Source of the DNA: Streptomyces diastaticus subsp. diastaticus
GTDB lineage: Bacteria > Actinomycetota > Actinomycetes > Streptomycetales > Streptomycetaceae
DNA: 64,000 nucleotides
Assembly (NCBI RefSeq): GCF_011170125.1
Contig: NZ_BLLN01000003.1
Location: 1,178,001-1,242,000, forward strand
Direction of reading: 5' to 3'
Both the position numbers and the translations under genes were made by a program. The notes under the pieces were generated by a model. It saw nothing but the letters and a program-made list of their open reading frames with translations. It searched no databases and had not been told where the DNA came from. The first letter of the stretch is position 1, and every line of letters begins with the position of its first letter. Below, piece by piece: positions 1 to 8,494 of the stretch.

Positions 1-1
1 C

Positions 2-865
2 GGCTGGAGCACCGTCAAGAGGCTCCCCGAGCCCGTCGCCGTCCGCCTCGGCCGGACCATCGCGGACTCGGTGTGGAAGCGTCGCGGCAAGGGCGTCCTG
101 AGGCTGGAGGCCAACCTCGCCAGGGTCGTCCCCGACGCCGGCCCCGAGCGGCTGTCCGAGCTGTCCCGGGCCGGGATGCGCTCGTACCTGCGGTACTGGA
201 TGGAGTCCTTCCGGCTGCCCGCCTGGAGCGACGCGCGGATCAGGGACGGGTTCGAGCCGGACGGCCTGCACCACCTCACCGACGGCCTCGCCGCCGGGAA
301 GGGCGTCATCCTCGCCCTGCCCCACCTGGGCAACTGGGACCTTGCCGGGGCCTGGGTGACCCGCGACCTCGGGGTGCCCTTCACCACCGTCGCCGAGCGG
401 CTCAGACCCGAGACCCTCTACGACCGGTTCGTCGCCTACCGCGAGGGTCTCGGGATGGAGGTGCTGCCGCACACCGGTGGCTCCGCCTTCGGCACCCTCG
501 CCCGCCGGCTGCGCGCCGGCGGCCTGGTCTGCCTCGTCGCCGACCGCGACCTCTCCGCCTCCGGTGTCGAGGTGGAGTTCTTCGGCGACACCGCCCGGAT
601 GCCCGCCGGGCCCGCGATACTCGCCCAGCAGACCGGCGCGCCGCTGCTGCCCGTGACCCTGTGGTTCGACAGCACCCCCGTCATGAAGGGCCGTGTCCAC
701 CCGCCCGTCGAGGTGCCCGGAGCAGGTGACCGGGCCGGGAGGACGTCCCTCATGACACAGGCCCTCGCGGACGCCTTCGCCGAGGGCATCGCCGACCACC
801 CCGAGGACTGGCACATGCTCCAGCGCCTCTGGCTGGACGACCTGGAACCACGGGAGAGCACTTGA
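2..865 (+). CDS. Phosphatidylinositol mannoside acyltransferase, 5' truncated
   Basis: The reading frame is open to the left edge, so the true start lies upstream and 287 residues are visible. The protein belongs to the LpxL/HtrB lysophospholipid acyltransferase superfamily. The catalytic HX4D motif is visible as HLGNWD, and a later block VADRDLSASGVEVEFFGD is typical of the family. In actinobacteria the member next to pimA (PatA type) acylates the mannose of phosphatidylinositol mannosides at the inner face of the membrane. The stop codon overlaps the TTG start of the mannosyltransferase gene (TTGA), so the two are translationally coupled. The PIM role is inferred mainly from this neighbour. 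Confidence 0.9.
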   Translation, partial: GWSTVKRLPEPVAVRLGRTIADSVWKRRGKGVLRLEANLARVVPDAGPERLSELSRAGMRSYLRYWMESFRLPAWSDARIRDGFEPDGLHHLTDGLAAGKGVILALPHLGNWDLAGAWVTRDLGVPFTTVAERLRPETLYDRFVAYREGLGMEVLPHTGGSAFGTLARRLRAGGLVCLVADRDLSASGVEVEFFGDTARMPAGPAILAQQTGAPLLPVTLWFDSTPVMKGRVHPPVEVPGAGDRAGRTSLMTQALADAFAEGIADHPEDWHMLQRLWLDDLEPREST

Positions 866-2022
866 GGATCGGCATCGTCTGCCCGTACGCCTGGGACGTC
901 CCCGGCGGGGTCCAGTTCCACATCCGCGACCTGGCCGAACACCTGATCCGGCTCGGCCACGAGGTCTCCGTCCTCGCCCCGTCCGACGACGAGACCCCGC
1001 TGCCGCCCTACGTGGTCTCGGCCGGACGCGCCGTGCCCGTGCCGTACAACGGCTCCGTGGCCCGGCTGAACTTCGGCTTCCTCTCCGCCGCCCGGGTGCG
1101 CCGCTGGCTGCACGACGGCACCTTCGACGTCATCCACATCCACGAGCCCGCCTCGCCCTCGCTGGGCCTGCTGAGCTGCTGGGCCGCCTCCGGGCCGATC
1201 GTGGCCACCTTCCACACCTCCAACCCGCGCTCGCGGGCGATGATCGCCGCCTACCCGATCCTCCAGCCCGCGCTGGAGAAGATCAGCGCGCGCATCGCGG
1301 TCAGCGAGTACGCCCGGCGCACGCTGGTGGAACACCTCGGCGGGGACGCCGTGGTCATTCCCAACGGCGTCGACGTCGGCTTCTTCGCACGGGCCGAGCC
1401 CCGGCCCGAGTGGCAGGGCTCCACCCTCGGCTTCATCGGCCGTATCGACGAGCCCCGCAAGGGCCTGCCCGTCCTCATGAAGGCGCTGCCCGCCATCCTC
1501 GCCGCCCGTCCCGAGGCCCGGCTCCTCGTCGCGGGCCGGGGCGACGAGGAGGAGGCCGTCGCCGGGCTCCCCGCCGAGCTGCGGGAGAGGGTCGAGTTCC
1601 TCGGCATGGTCAGCGACGAGGACAAGGCGCGCCTGCTGCGCAGCGTCGACGTGTACGTGGCGCCCAACACCGGGGGCGAGAGCTTCGGCATCATCCTGGT
1701 CGAGGCGATGTCCGCCGGGGCCCCCGTCCTCGCCAGCGACCTCGACGCCTTCTCGCAGGTCCTCGACCACGGCGGGGCCGGCGAACTGTTCACCAACGAG
1801 GACGCCGACGCGCTGGCCGCCGGGGCGATCCGCCTGCTCGGGGACGCCGAACGCCGCGAGCGGCTGCGCGAGCACGGCTCACGGCACGTCAAGCGCTTCG
1901 ACTGGACCACTGTCGGCTCCGACATCCTCGCCGTCTACGAGACGGTCACCGACGGCGCCGCCTCGGTCGCCACCGACGAACGCGTCGGTCTGCGCGCCCG
2001 CCTGGGGTTCGCCCGCGACTGA
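862..2022 (+). CDS. pimA: Phosphatidylinositol alpha-mannosyltransferase (PimA-like, GT4)
   Basis: This 386-residue GT-B glycosyltransferase of family GT4 should transfer mannose from GDP-mannose to phosphatidylinositol, the first step of PIM synthesis at the cytoplasmic membrane. The N-terminus has the glycine-rich acceptor loop (YAWDVPGGVQFHIRDLAEHL). The C-terminal half has the nucleotide-sugar site, with GRIDEPRKGLPVL and the EX7E-type motif ESFGIILVEAMSAG. The TTG start at 862 overlaps the stop of the upstream acyltransferase, which supports both the start and co-transcription. Length and motifs match PimA. A different mannosyl acceptor cannot be excluded from sequence alone. Confidence 0.93.
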   Translation: MRIGIVCPYAWDVPGGVQFHIRDLAEHLIRLGHEVSVLAPSDDETPLPPYVVSAGRAVPVPYNGSVARLNFGFLSAARVRRWLHDGTFDVIHIHEPASPSLGLLSCWAASGPIVATFHTSNPRSRAMIAAYPILQPALEKISARIAVSEYARRTLVEHLGGDAVVIPNGVDVGFFARAEPRPEWQGSTLGFIGRIDEPRKGLPVLMKALPAILAARPEARLLVAGRGDEEEAVAGLPAELRERVEFLGMVSDEDKARLLRSVDVYVAPNTGGESFGIILVEAMSAGAPVLASDLDAFSQVLDHGGAGELFTNEDADALAAGAIRLLGDAERRERLREHGSRHVKRFDWTTVGSDILAVYETVTDGAASVATDERVGLRARLGFARD

Positions 2023-2099
2023 CGTCCGCGCCACGAGGGGGCGGGGCCCGCCCGAGGGCTCCCCCTCCCGGGGCGTCACCCTGTCCGCTCCCGGCCGCG

Positions 2100-2105
2100 T
2101 AGCCT
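2100..2105 (+). promoter_or_regulatory. -10 box TAGCCT, possible leaderless start
   Basis: TAGCCT fits the actinobacterial -10 pattern TANNNT and ends 8 nt before GTG 2114. No Shine-Dalgarno sequence precedes that codon, which suggests transcription and translation start together. No convincing -35 is visible. Confidence 0.45.
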
Positions 2106-2113
2106 TGCCGCCC

Positions 2114-2650
2114 GTGACCTCCACACTGATCTGGATCGCGGTGGCGCTGCTCGCCATCGGTGTCTACCTGAGCTGGACCGCAGGCCGCCTCGACCGGCTG
2201 CACGCCCGCATCGACGCCGCCCGCGCCGCCCTCGACGCCCAACTCCTGCGCCGGGCCTCCGTCGCCCAGGAACTCGCCACCGCCGGGGTTCTCGACCCGG
2301 CCGCCTCCATCGTGCTCTACGAGGCCGCGCACGCCGCCCGGCAGGCCGACGAGGAGGCCCGCGAGGTGGCCGAGAGCGAGCTGAGCCAGGCCCTGCGCGC
2401 CGTCTTCGGCGACGCCTCGCAGGTCGGCGCCGTCCGCGCGGCACCGGGCGGCACCGAGGCCGCCGACGAACTCGCCGCCGCCGTACGCCGGGTGCCGATG
2501 GCCCGCCGCTTCCACAACGACGCCGTGCGCGCCGCCCGCGCCCTGCGCCGCCACCGCACGGTGCGCTGGCTGCGGCTGGCCGGGCACGCGCCGTTCCCGC
2601 TCGCCTTCGAGATGGACGACGAACCACCCGCCGCCCTGGCCGGCCGCTGA
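2114..2650 (+). CDS. LemA-like membrane-anchored helical protein
   Basis: The protein has 178 residues from GTG 2114. A TTG at 2105 is a possible alternative start but overlaps the likely -10 box. It has one N-terminal membrane segment (IWIAVALLAIGVYLSW) followed by long helices. The pattern resembles LemA proteins: an RLHARIDAARAALDAQLLRR stretch after the membrane segment, and a late block RRFHNDAV that matches the LemA RxYNxxV signature. The function of LemA proteins in actinobacteria is unknown. It sits alone between pimA and pdxS. The family call rests on motif resemblance, and the protein is often listed simply as hypothetical. Confidence 0.6.
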   Translation: MTSTLIWIAVALLAIGVYLSWTAGRLDRLHARIDAARAALDAQLLRRASVAQELATAGVLDPAASIVLYEAAHAARQADEEAREVAESELSQALRAVFGDASQVGAVRAAPGGTEAADELAAAVRRVPMARRFHNDAVRAARALRRHRTVRWLRLAGHAPFPLAFEMDDEPPAALAGR

Positions 2651-2787
2651 GTGTCTGGAGCGGGAGGGCCGGGGCGTGCCCGCGCCAGAACGATCCACCG
2701 CCTGTTCATTGGCCCTTGTCCCGAAGTGCCCCCCCGGAGTTGGCTTCACGGTGCAGCAACCCGCCCCGTAGCCCCGTGAGGTAGCCC

Positions 2788-3705
2788 GTGTCCAGCACGC
2801 CCCCCGCCCCCACCACCGCCGCCCCCGCCACCGGCACCGCCCGCGTCAAGCGCGGCATGGCCGAGCAGCTCAAGGGCGGCGTGATCATGGACGTGGTCAC
2901 GCCGGAGCAGGCGAAGATCGCCGAGGACGCCGGCGCCGTCGCCGTCATGGCGCTGGAGCGGGTCCCCGCCGACATCCGCAAGGACGGCGGGGTGGCCCGC
3001 ATGTCCGACCCGGAGATGATCGAGTCCATCATCGAGGCCGTCTCCATCCCGGTGATGGCCAAGTCCCGCATCGGCCACTTCGTGGAGGCCCAGGTCCTCC
3101 AGTCGCTCGGCGTCGACTACATCGACGAGTCCGAGGTCCTCACCCCCGCCGACGAGGCCAACCACTCCGACAAGTGGTCCTTCACCACCCCCTTCGTCTG
3201 TGGCGCCACCAACCTCGGCGAGGCCCTGCGCCGCATCGCCGAAGGGGCCGCGATGATCCGCTCCAAGGGCGAGGCCGGCACCGGCAACGTCGTCGAGGCG
3301 GTTCGCCACCTCCGCCAGATCAAGGCCGAGATCGGCCGCCTCGCCGCCTGCGACCAGCACGAGCTGTACGCCGCCGCCAAGGAGCTGCGCGCCCCCTACG
3401 AACTGGTCGCCGAGACCGCCGCGCTCGGCCGCCTGCCCGTGGTGCTCTTCTCCGCGGGCGGGGTCGCCACCCCGGCCGACGCCGCGCTCATGCGCCAGCT
3501 CGGCGCGGAGGGCGTCTTCGTCGGCTCGGGGATCTTCAAGTCCGGCGACCCGGCCAGGCGGGCCGCCGCGATCGTCCGCGCCACGACCTTCTTCGACGAC
3601 CCGAAGGCCGTCGCGGACGCCTCCCGCAACCTCGGCGAGGCCATGGTCGGCATCAACTGCGACACGCTCCCGGAGACCGAGCGCTACGCCAACCGCGGCT
3701 GGTGA
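2788..3705 (+). CDS. pdxS: Pyridoxal 5'-phosphate synthase lyase subunit PdxS
   Basis: This is the 305-residue synthase subunit of the deoxyxylulose 5-phosphate-independent vitamin B6 pathway. It joins ribose 5-phosphate, glyceraldehyde 3-phosphate and PdxT-derived ammonia into PLP. The (beta/alpha)8 core is recognisable: [20 protein letters not shown] near the start, [27 protein letters not shown] carrying an active-site lysine, and the C-terminal phosphate-binding glycines in [23 protein letters not shown] 2788 is preceded by GAGG at 2778-2781. PdxT follows after 3 nt, as expected for subunits of one complex. Confidence 0.98.
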   Translation: MSSTPPAPTTAAPATGTARVKRGMAEQLKGGVIMDVVTPEQAKIAEDAGAVAVMALERVPADIRKDGGVARMSDPEMIESIIEAVSIPVMAKSRIGHFVEAQVLQSLGVDYIDESEVLTPADEANHSDKWSFTTPFVCGATNLGEALRRIAEGAAMIRSKGEAGTGNVVEAVRHLRQIKAEIGRLAACDQHELYAAAKELRAPYELVAETAALGRLPVVLFSAGGVATPADAALMRQLGAEGVFVGSGIFKSGDPARRAAAIVRATTFFDDPKAVADASRNLGEAMVGINCDTLPETERYANRGW

Positions 3706-3708
3706 CCG

Positions 3709-4302
3709 ATGGCCGCCGCACCTCTCGTCGGCGTCCTCGCCCTCCAGGGTGACGTCCCGGAGCACCTGAGGGCCCTCACCGCCTCCGGTGCCCGGGCCAC
3801 CGCGGTGCGGCGGCCCGGGGAACTGGCCGCTCTCGACGGGCTGGTCCTGCCCGGCGGCGAGTCGACCACCATCTCCAGGCTCGCGGCGCTCTTCGGCCTC
3901 ACCGAGCCGCTGCGGGCCCGTATCGCCGAGGGGCTGCCGGTCTACGGCACCTGCGCCGGGATGATCCTGCTCGCCGACAGGATCCTCGACCCGCGGGCCG
4001 GCCAGGAGACCTTCGGAGGGATCGACATGACGGTGCGCCGCAACGCCTTCGGGCGGCAGAACGAGTCGTTCGAGGCGTCCGTGCCGGTCACCGGCGTCGA
4101 CGGCCCGCCCGTCGACGGGGTGTTCATCCGCGCGCCCTGGGTGGAGTCCGCCGGCTCCGCCACCGAGGTGCTCGCCACCTACGGCGGCCACCCGGTCGCC
4201 GTCCGGCAGGGCAACGCGCTGGCGACCTCCTTCCACCCCGAACTGACCGGCGACCACCGGCTGCACGGCCACTTCACCGAACTGGTCCGCGCCGCCGCCT
4301 GA
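3709..4302 (+). CDS. pdxT: PLP synthase glutaminase subunit PdxT
   Basis: A 197-residue class I glutamine amidotransferase that releases ammonia from glutamine and channels it to PdxS. The triad is visible: nucleophile Cys in [11 protein letters not shown] and the His-Glu pair in [10 protein letters not shown]. The oxyanion-hole segment LPGGESTT is also present. Its start codon lies 3 nt after the pdxS stop, which implies translational coupling. Downstream, yebC has its own -10-like box, so this two-gene unit probably ends here. Confidence 0.98.
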   Translation: MAAAPLVGVLALQGDVPEHLRALTASGARATAVRRPGELAALDGLVLPGGESTTISRLAALFGLTEPLRARIAEGLPVYGTCAGMILLADRILDPRAGQETFGGIDMTVRRNAFGRQNESFEASVPVTGVDGPPVDGVFIRAPWVESAGSATEVLATYGGHPVAVRQGNALATSFHPELTGDHRLHGHFTELVRAAA

Positions 4303-4380
4303 CCCCGCACGCCGCCGCCCGCCTCGCTGCCGTACCCTCGCCACCCGGAACAGCGGCGACGGGCGGCCCCGCCGTCCCGG

Positions 4381-4386
4381 TAGGAT
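4381..4386 (+). promoter_or_regulatory. Candidate -10 box for yebC
   Basis: TAGGAT lies about 50 nt upstream of the yebC start in the 131-nt gap after pdxT. No clear -35 hexamer is visible. Confidence 0.35.
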
Positions 4387-4433
4387 CGCTCGAGTTCGTT
4401 CAGTACATGTGGTGACGCGAAGGAGACAGGCAG

Positions 4434-5186
4434 ATGTCCGGCCACTCTAAATGGGCTACGACGAAGCACAAGAAGGCCGTGATCGACGCCAAGCGCGGCA
4501 AACTCTTCGCGAAGCTGATCAAGAACATCGAGGTGGCGGCCCGGATGGGCGGCGCCGACGTGGAAGGCAACCCGACCCTCTTCGACGCCATCCAGAAGGC
4601 CAAGAAGCAGTCGGTGCCGAACAAGAACATCGACTCGGCCGTCAAGCGCGGCGCCGGCCTGGAGGCCGGTGGCGCCGACTACGAGACGATCATGTACGAG
4701 GGTTACGGCCCCAACGGTGTCGCGGTGCTCATCGAGTGCCTCACCGACAACCGCAACCGCGCCGCCTCCGACGTGCGCGTGGCCATGACCCGCAACGGCG
4801 GCTCGATGGCCGATCCCGGCTCGGTCTCCTACCTCTTCAACCGCAAGGGCGTCGTCATCGTCCCCAAGGACGGGCTGTCCGAGGACGACGTCCTCGGAGC
4901 CGTCCTGGACGCGGGTGCCGAGGAGGTCAACGACCTCGGTGAGTCCTTCGAGGTGCTCAGCGAGGCCACCGACCTGGTCGCCGTCCGCACCGCCCTCCAG
5001 GAAGCCGGGATCGACTACGACTCGGCCGACGCCAACTTCGTCCCCACCATGCAGGTCGAGCTGGACGAGGAGGGCGCGCGCAAGATCTTCAAGCTGATCG
5101 ACGCGCTGGAGGACAGCGACGACGTGCAGAACGTCTTCGCCAACTTCGACGTCTCCGACGAGGTCATGGCCTCCGTCGACGCCTGA
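4434..5186 (+). CDS. yebC: YebC/TACO1-family regulatory protein
   Basis: A 250-residue YebC family protein starting [14 protein letters not shown], the canonical N-terminus, with GAAGGAG just upstream of ATG 4434. Members are annotated as transcriptional regulators. Work on TACO1 and bacterial YebC relatives also supports a role in translation of difficult sequences such as proline runs. In many bacteria yebC precedes ruvC, as here. The dense acidic C-terminal domain ([20 protein letters not shown]) is typical. Either cellular role is compatible with the sequence. A strong terminator follows. Confidence 0.95.
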   Translation: MSGHSKWATTKHKKAVIDAKRGKLFAKLIKNIEVAARMGGADVEGNPTLFDAIQKAKKQSVPNKNIDSAVKRGAGLEAGGADYETIMYEGYGPNGVAVLIECLTDNRNRAASDVRVAMTRNGGSMADPGSVSYLFNRKGVVIVPKDGLSEDDVLGAVLDAGAEEVNDLGESFEVLSEATDLVAVRTALQEAGIDYDSADANFVPTMQVELDEEGARKIFKLIDALEDSDDVQNVFANFDVSDEVMASVDA

Positions 5187-5202
5187 CTCCGGCAGCCGCC
5201 AC

Positions 5203-5243
5203 GCGGCCCGGGTCCCCTCCGTGCCGGAGGGGACCCGGGCCGC
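5203..5243 (+). terminator. Perfect 18-bp hairpin after yebC
   Basis: The left arm GCGGCCCGGGTCCCCTCC (5203-5220), a 5-nt loop and an exact complementary right arm (5226-5243) form a very stable hairpin 17 nt after the yebC stop. There is no U-tract, as is common for Streptomyces terminators. Confidence 0.85.
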
Positions 5244-5308
5244 ACCGGCTTCCGCGCGCCACCGCGGCACACCGTCCCCGGGGTTCGGGAATTGTCGGCG
5301 GTGGCCGA

Positions 5309-5340
5309 TAGCCTGCCGGTACGGGCGCGAACACCAGGTC
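5309..5340 (+). promoter_or_regulatory. ruvC promoter region: -10 TAGCCT and SOS-box-like element
   Basis: TAGCCT (5309-5314) is a plausible -10 box. GAAC-ACCA-GGTC follows at 5329-5340 and differs by one base from the actinobacterial LexA half-site arrangement GAAC-N4-GTTC. It lies upstream of a recombination operon known to be damage-inducible in several actinobacteria. LexA binding here is inferred, not demonstrated. Confidence 0.4.
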
Positions 5341-5393
5341 GAACACCGGCCGGAGGCCGCCGGCCGGACAGGGCGGGCGGAAGGGGAGGGACG

Positions 5394-5966
5394 ATGCGGG
5401 TACTGGGCGTGGACCCGGGGCTGACCCGGTGCGGCATCGGCGTCGTCGACGGCGTCGCGGGCCGCCCGCTGACGATGGTCGGCGTCGGAGTGATCCGCAC
5501 CCCCGCCCACGCCGACACCCCTGACCGGCTGGTCGCCGTGGAAGCGGGCATCGAGGAGTGGCTGGACGAGCACCGGCCCGAACGGGTCGCCGTCGAGCGC
5601 GTGTTCAGCCAGCACAACGTCCGCACCGTGATGGGCACCGCCCAGGCCAGCGCCGTCGCCATGCTCTGCGCGGCCCGCCGGGGCCTGCCCGTCGCCCTGC
5701 ACACCCCGAGCGAGGTCAAGGCCGCCGTCACCGGGTCGGGCCGCGCGGAGAAGGACCAGGTCGGCGCCATGGTCACCCGCCTGCTGCGGCTCGACGCGCC
5801 CCCCAGGCCCGCCGACGCCGCCGACGCCCTCGCCCTCGCCATCTGCCACATCTGGCGCGCCCCCGCGCAGAACCGCCTCCAGCAGGCAGTCGCCGCCCAC
5901 CGCGCCGCCCCCGCCGCGCGCCGCACCACTTCCGGTCGGCGCCCCCAGAAAGGCCGCCCCGCATGA
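5394..5966 (+). CDS. ruvC: Holliday junction resolvase RuvC
   Basis: A 190-residue crossover-junction endonuclease that cleaves Holliday junctions symmetrically with RuvAB. The acidic catalytic residues are visible in the opening [12 protein letters not shown], in [11 protein letters not shown], and in [14 protein letters not shown] near the C-terminus. The frame stays open upstream, but ATG 5394 with GGGAGGG just before it gives the family N-terminus MRVLGVDPG, so the longer form is rejected. The stop overlaps the ruvA start (ATGA), which fixes a ruvC-ruvA-ruvB operon. Confidence 0.97.
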   Translation: MRVLGVDPGLTRCGIGVVDGVAGRPLTMVGVGVIRTPAHADTPDRLVAVEAGIEEWLDEHRPERVAVERVFSQHNVRTVMGTAQASAVAMLCAARRGLPVALHTPSEVKAAVTGSGRAEKDQVGAMVTRLLRLDAPPRPADAADALALAICHIWRAPAQNRLQQAVAAHRAAPAARRTTSGRRPQKGRPA

Positions 5967-6589
5967 TCGCCTCAGTCAGCGGCACCGTCGCCGCCCTCGC
6001 CCCGGACAGCGCGGTCGTGGAGGTCGGTGGTATCGGCATGGCCGTCCAGTGCACCCCGGACACCCTCTCCGGCCTCCGGGTCGGTGAGCAGGCCCGCCTC
6101 GCCACCAGCCTCGTCGTCCGCGAGGACTCCCTGACCCTCTACGGGTTCGCCGACGACGACGAACGGCAGACCTTCGCACTCCTCCAGACCGCCAGCGGCG
6201 TCGGCCCGCGCCTGGCCCAGGCGATGCTCGCCGTCCACCAGCCGGACGCGCTGCGGCGGGCGGTGGCCACCGGCGACGAGAAGGCGCTGACCGCCGTCCC
6301 CGGCATCGGCAAGAAGGGCGCCCAGAAACTCCTGCTCGAACTGAAGGACCGGCTCGGCGCCCCACGTGGCGCCACCCAGGCCGCCCGCCCCGCCGCGGCG
6401 AGCGGCCCCGCCCCCTGGTCCGAGCAACTGCACACCGCCCTCGTCGGCCTCGGCTACGCCCCGCGTGAGGCCGACGACGCCGTCCAGGCCGTCACCCCGC
6501 AGGCCGAGGCGGCCCTCGCCGAGGGCGGCCGGCCCGCCGTCCCGCAGCTCCTGCGCGCCGCCCTGCAGAGTCTCAACCGCGCCCGCTGA
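5963..6589 (+). CDS. ruvA: Holliday junction branch-migration protein RuvA
   Basis: RuvA (208 residues) binds the four-way junction as a tetramer and recruits RuvB. The N-terminal OB fold starts [12 protein letters not shown]. The central helix-hairpin-helix motifs include [11 protein letters not shown] and [20 protein letters not shown]. The C-terminal RuvB-binding domain is seen in [16 protein letters not shown] and is separated by an Ala/Pro-rich linker. ATG 5963 overlaps the ruvC stop. The gap to ruvB is 68 nt. Confidence 0.97.
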   Translation: MIASVSGTVAALAPDSAVVEVGGIGMAVQCTPDTLSGLRVGEQARLATSLVVREDSLTLYGFADDDERQTFALLQTASGVGPRLAQAMLAVHQPDALRRAVATGDEKALTAVPGIGKKGAQKLLLELKDRLGAPRGATQAARPAAASGPAPWSEQLHTALVGLGYAPREADDAVQAVTPQAEAALAEGGRPAVPQLLRAALQSLNRAR

Positions 6590-6657
6590 CCCCGGCGGCC
6601 GTCGTGCCGCCCCGCACCCCACCGGCCAGGACCCGAGGAAGATCCGAGGCGAGAGCA

Positions 6658-7743
6658 GTGAACCCGTACGAGACCGAGCCCGCCCACCACGGCGCCGACG
6701 AGGACGGCCACCGGCTGGTGGGCTCCGTCGCCGACGGCGAGGACACCGCTGTCGAGGCCGCCCTGCGCCCCAAGGAACTCGACGAGTTCATCGGGCAGGA
6801 GAAGGTCCGCGCCCAGCTCGACCTGGTGCTCAAGGCCGCCCGCGCGCGGGGTGCCACCGCCGACCACGTCCTGCTCTCGGGTGCCCCGGGCCTCGGCAAG
6901 ACCACCCTCTCCATGATCATCGCCGCGGAGATGGAAGCCCCCATCCGGATCACCTCCGGCCCCGCCATCCAGCACGCCGGCGACCTGGCCGCCATCCTCT
7001 CCTCCCTCCAGGAGGGCGAGGTGCTCTTCCTCGACGAGATCCACCGGATGTCCCGGCCCGCCGAGGAGATGCTGTACATGGCGATGGAGGACTTCCGGGT
7101 CGACGTCATCGTCGGCAAGGGCCCCGGCGCCACCGCCATCCCGCTGGAACTCCCGCCGTTCACCCTGGTCGGCGCCACCACCCGGGCCGGTCTGCTGCCG
7201 CCCCCGCTGCGCGACCGGTTCGGCTTCACCGGGCACATGGAGTTCTACGGCCCGGCCGAACTGGAGCGCGTCGTCCACCGTTCCGCCCGCCTCCTCGACG
7301 TCGGGATCGACACCGAGGGCGCCGCCGAGATCGCCGGCCGCTCCCGGGGCACCCCGCGGATCGCCAACCGCCTGCTGCGCCGGGTCCGCGACTACGCCCA
7401 GGTCAAGGCGGACGGCGCCGTCGACCGGGAGATCGCCGCCGCGGCCCTCGCGGTCTACGAGGTCGACGACCGCGGCCTGGACCGGCTCGACCGCTCGGTG
7501 CTGGAGGCGCTGCTGAAGCTCTTCGGCGGGGGACCGGTCGGGCTCTCGACCCTGTCCGTCGCGGTGGGGGAGGAGCGTGAGACCGTCGAGGAGGTGGCCG
7601 AGCCCTTCCTCGTCCGGGAGGGACTGCTCGCCCGTACCCCCAGGGGCCGGGTGGCCACCCCCGCCGCCTGGGCCCACCTCGGGCTCACCCCGCCCCGGCA
7701 GGTACCGGGCGGACCGGGGCAAGGCGACCTCTTCGCGGGGTGA
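6658..7743 (+). CDS. ruvB: Holliday junction branch-migration ATPase RuvB
   Basis: A 361-residue AAA+ motor that drives branch migration with RuvA. Walker A is [10 protein letters not shown], Walker B is [10 protein letters not shown], and sensor 1 is [18 protein letters not shown]. The C-terminal winged-helix DNA-binding domain spans the last 80 or so residues. The frame is open upstream to 6604, but GTG 6658 is preceded by GAGGCGAGAG and gives the usual short acidic N-terminus ([12 protein letters not shown]). This is the last gene of the ruv operon; yajC has its own promoter. Confidence 0.97.
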   Translation: MNPYETEPAHHGADEDGHRLVGSVADGEDTAVEAALRPKELDEFIGQEKVRAQLDLVLKAARARGATADHVLLSGAPGLGKTTLSMIIAAEMEAPIRITSGPAIQHAGDLAAILSSLQEGEVLFLDEIHRMSRPAEEMLYMAMEDFRVDVIVGKGPGATAIPLELPPFTLVGATTRAGLLPPPLRDRFGFTGHMEFYGPAELERVVHRSARLLDVGIDTEGAAEIAGRSRGTPRIANRLLRRVRDYAQVKADGAVDREIAAAALAVYEVDDRGLDRLDRSVLEALLKLFGGGPVGLSTLSVAVGEERETVEEVAEPFLVREGLLARTPRGRVATPAAWAHLGLTPPRQVPGGPGQGDLFAG

Positions 7744-7791
7744 CGGCGAGCGGAGATCGCCCCACCCGGAACCGGGGTGCCATGCTGAGCG

Positions 7792-7821
7792 TTGTTCCAT
7801 CCGTGCGGACTCGCCTAGACT
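7792..7821 (+). promoter_or_regulatory. Promoter of the yajC-secD-secF-apt unit
   Basis: TTGTTC (7792-7797) and TAGACT (7816-7821) are separated by 18 nt, a good housekeeping-type promoter. It lies 48 nt after ruvB. The ATG at 7828 starts 6 nt beyond the -10 box, so a leaderless transcript could also translate an extended YajC. Confidence 0.7.
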
Positions 7822-7905
7822 CCGCCGATGCCGTCCCTTGCGGACGGCCGCCCACCCCCATCGATAGGCCGCGACATCGCGCGGTCGTGCGAAGGAAAAC
7901 CCCCC

Positions 7906-8361
7906 GTGGACATCGTGACCTTGCTCCCCTTCGTCGTGCTCATCGGCGCCATGTTCCTGATGACCCGCTCGGCGAAGAAGAAGCAGCAGCAGGCCGTCAA
8001 CATGCGCAACTCGATGACGCCCGGCAGCGGCATCCGGACGATCGGCGGCATGTACGCCACCGTCAAGGAGGTCCACGACGAATCCGTCCTCCTTGAGGTG
8101 GCCCCCGGCGTGCACGCGATCTACGCGAAGAACGCCATCGGCGCCGTTCTCGACGACGAGGAGTACAACCGGATCATCCACGGGGTCGAGGGTGACCAGG
8201 GCGACGCCCCGGTGGTCCCCGACGACGCCTCCTCCCTGACCAAGGACGACGAAGACGGCGACGCCGGCCGCATCGACCTCGGCAAGAAGGCCGATGACGC
8301 CGATCAGGACGCCGCCGAGGCGACGCCGAAGAAGACCGACGGCGAGTCCGACTCGAAGTAG
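7906..8361 (+). CDS. yajC: Preprotein translocase accessory subunit YajC
   Basis: A small SecDF-associated membrane protein (151 residues). One membrane segment (VTLLPFVVLIGAMFLMTR) is followed by the conserved basic stretch SAKKKQQQAV, a small beta domain containing GSGIRTIGGMYATV, and a long acidic tail rich in Asp and Glu. GTG 7906 has GAAGGA 9 nt upstream and gives the usual YajC N-terminus. An in-frame ATG at 7828 would add 26 residues and is placed for leaderless initiation. The secD gene follows after a hairpin. Confidence 0.92.
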   Translation: MDIVTLLPFVVLIGAMFLMTRSAKKKQQQAVNMRNSMTPGSGIRTIGGMYATVKEVHDESVLLEVAPGVHAIYAKNAIGAVLDDEEYNRIIHGVEGDQGDAPVVPDDASSLTKDDEDGDAGRIDLGKKADDADQDAAEATPKKTDGESDSK

Positions 8362-8362
8362 T

Positions 8363-8412
8363 CACACCCGGGGACCGGTCCACGGCACACGCCGACCGGT
8401 CCCCCGGGTGTG
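8363..8412 (+). terminator. Hairpin between yajC and secD
   Basis: The arms at 8363-8380 and 8394-8412 pair along 18 bp with a single bulged G and a 13-nt loop, starting directly after the yajC stop. Because secD-secF follow, it may act as a partial terminator or mRNA stabiliser that sets the YajC to SecDF ratio. Confidence 0.7.
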
Positions 8413-8494
8413 TCTGCTTCGCGTCGGCCCTCCACAACTTCATGGCCGCCCGCCGACACCCGTGCCGGGCGGTTGGACAGGGAGAAACGACAAG

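Noticed and set aside
8294..8494. Extended N-terminus of SecD upstream of GTG 8495
   Set aside because: The extension covers the hairpin after yajC, is Arg/Pro-rich and lacks an RBS. GTG 8495 has GGAG and gives a normal SecD start.
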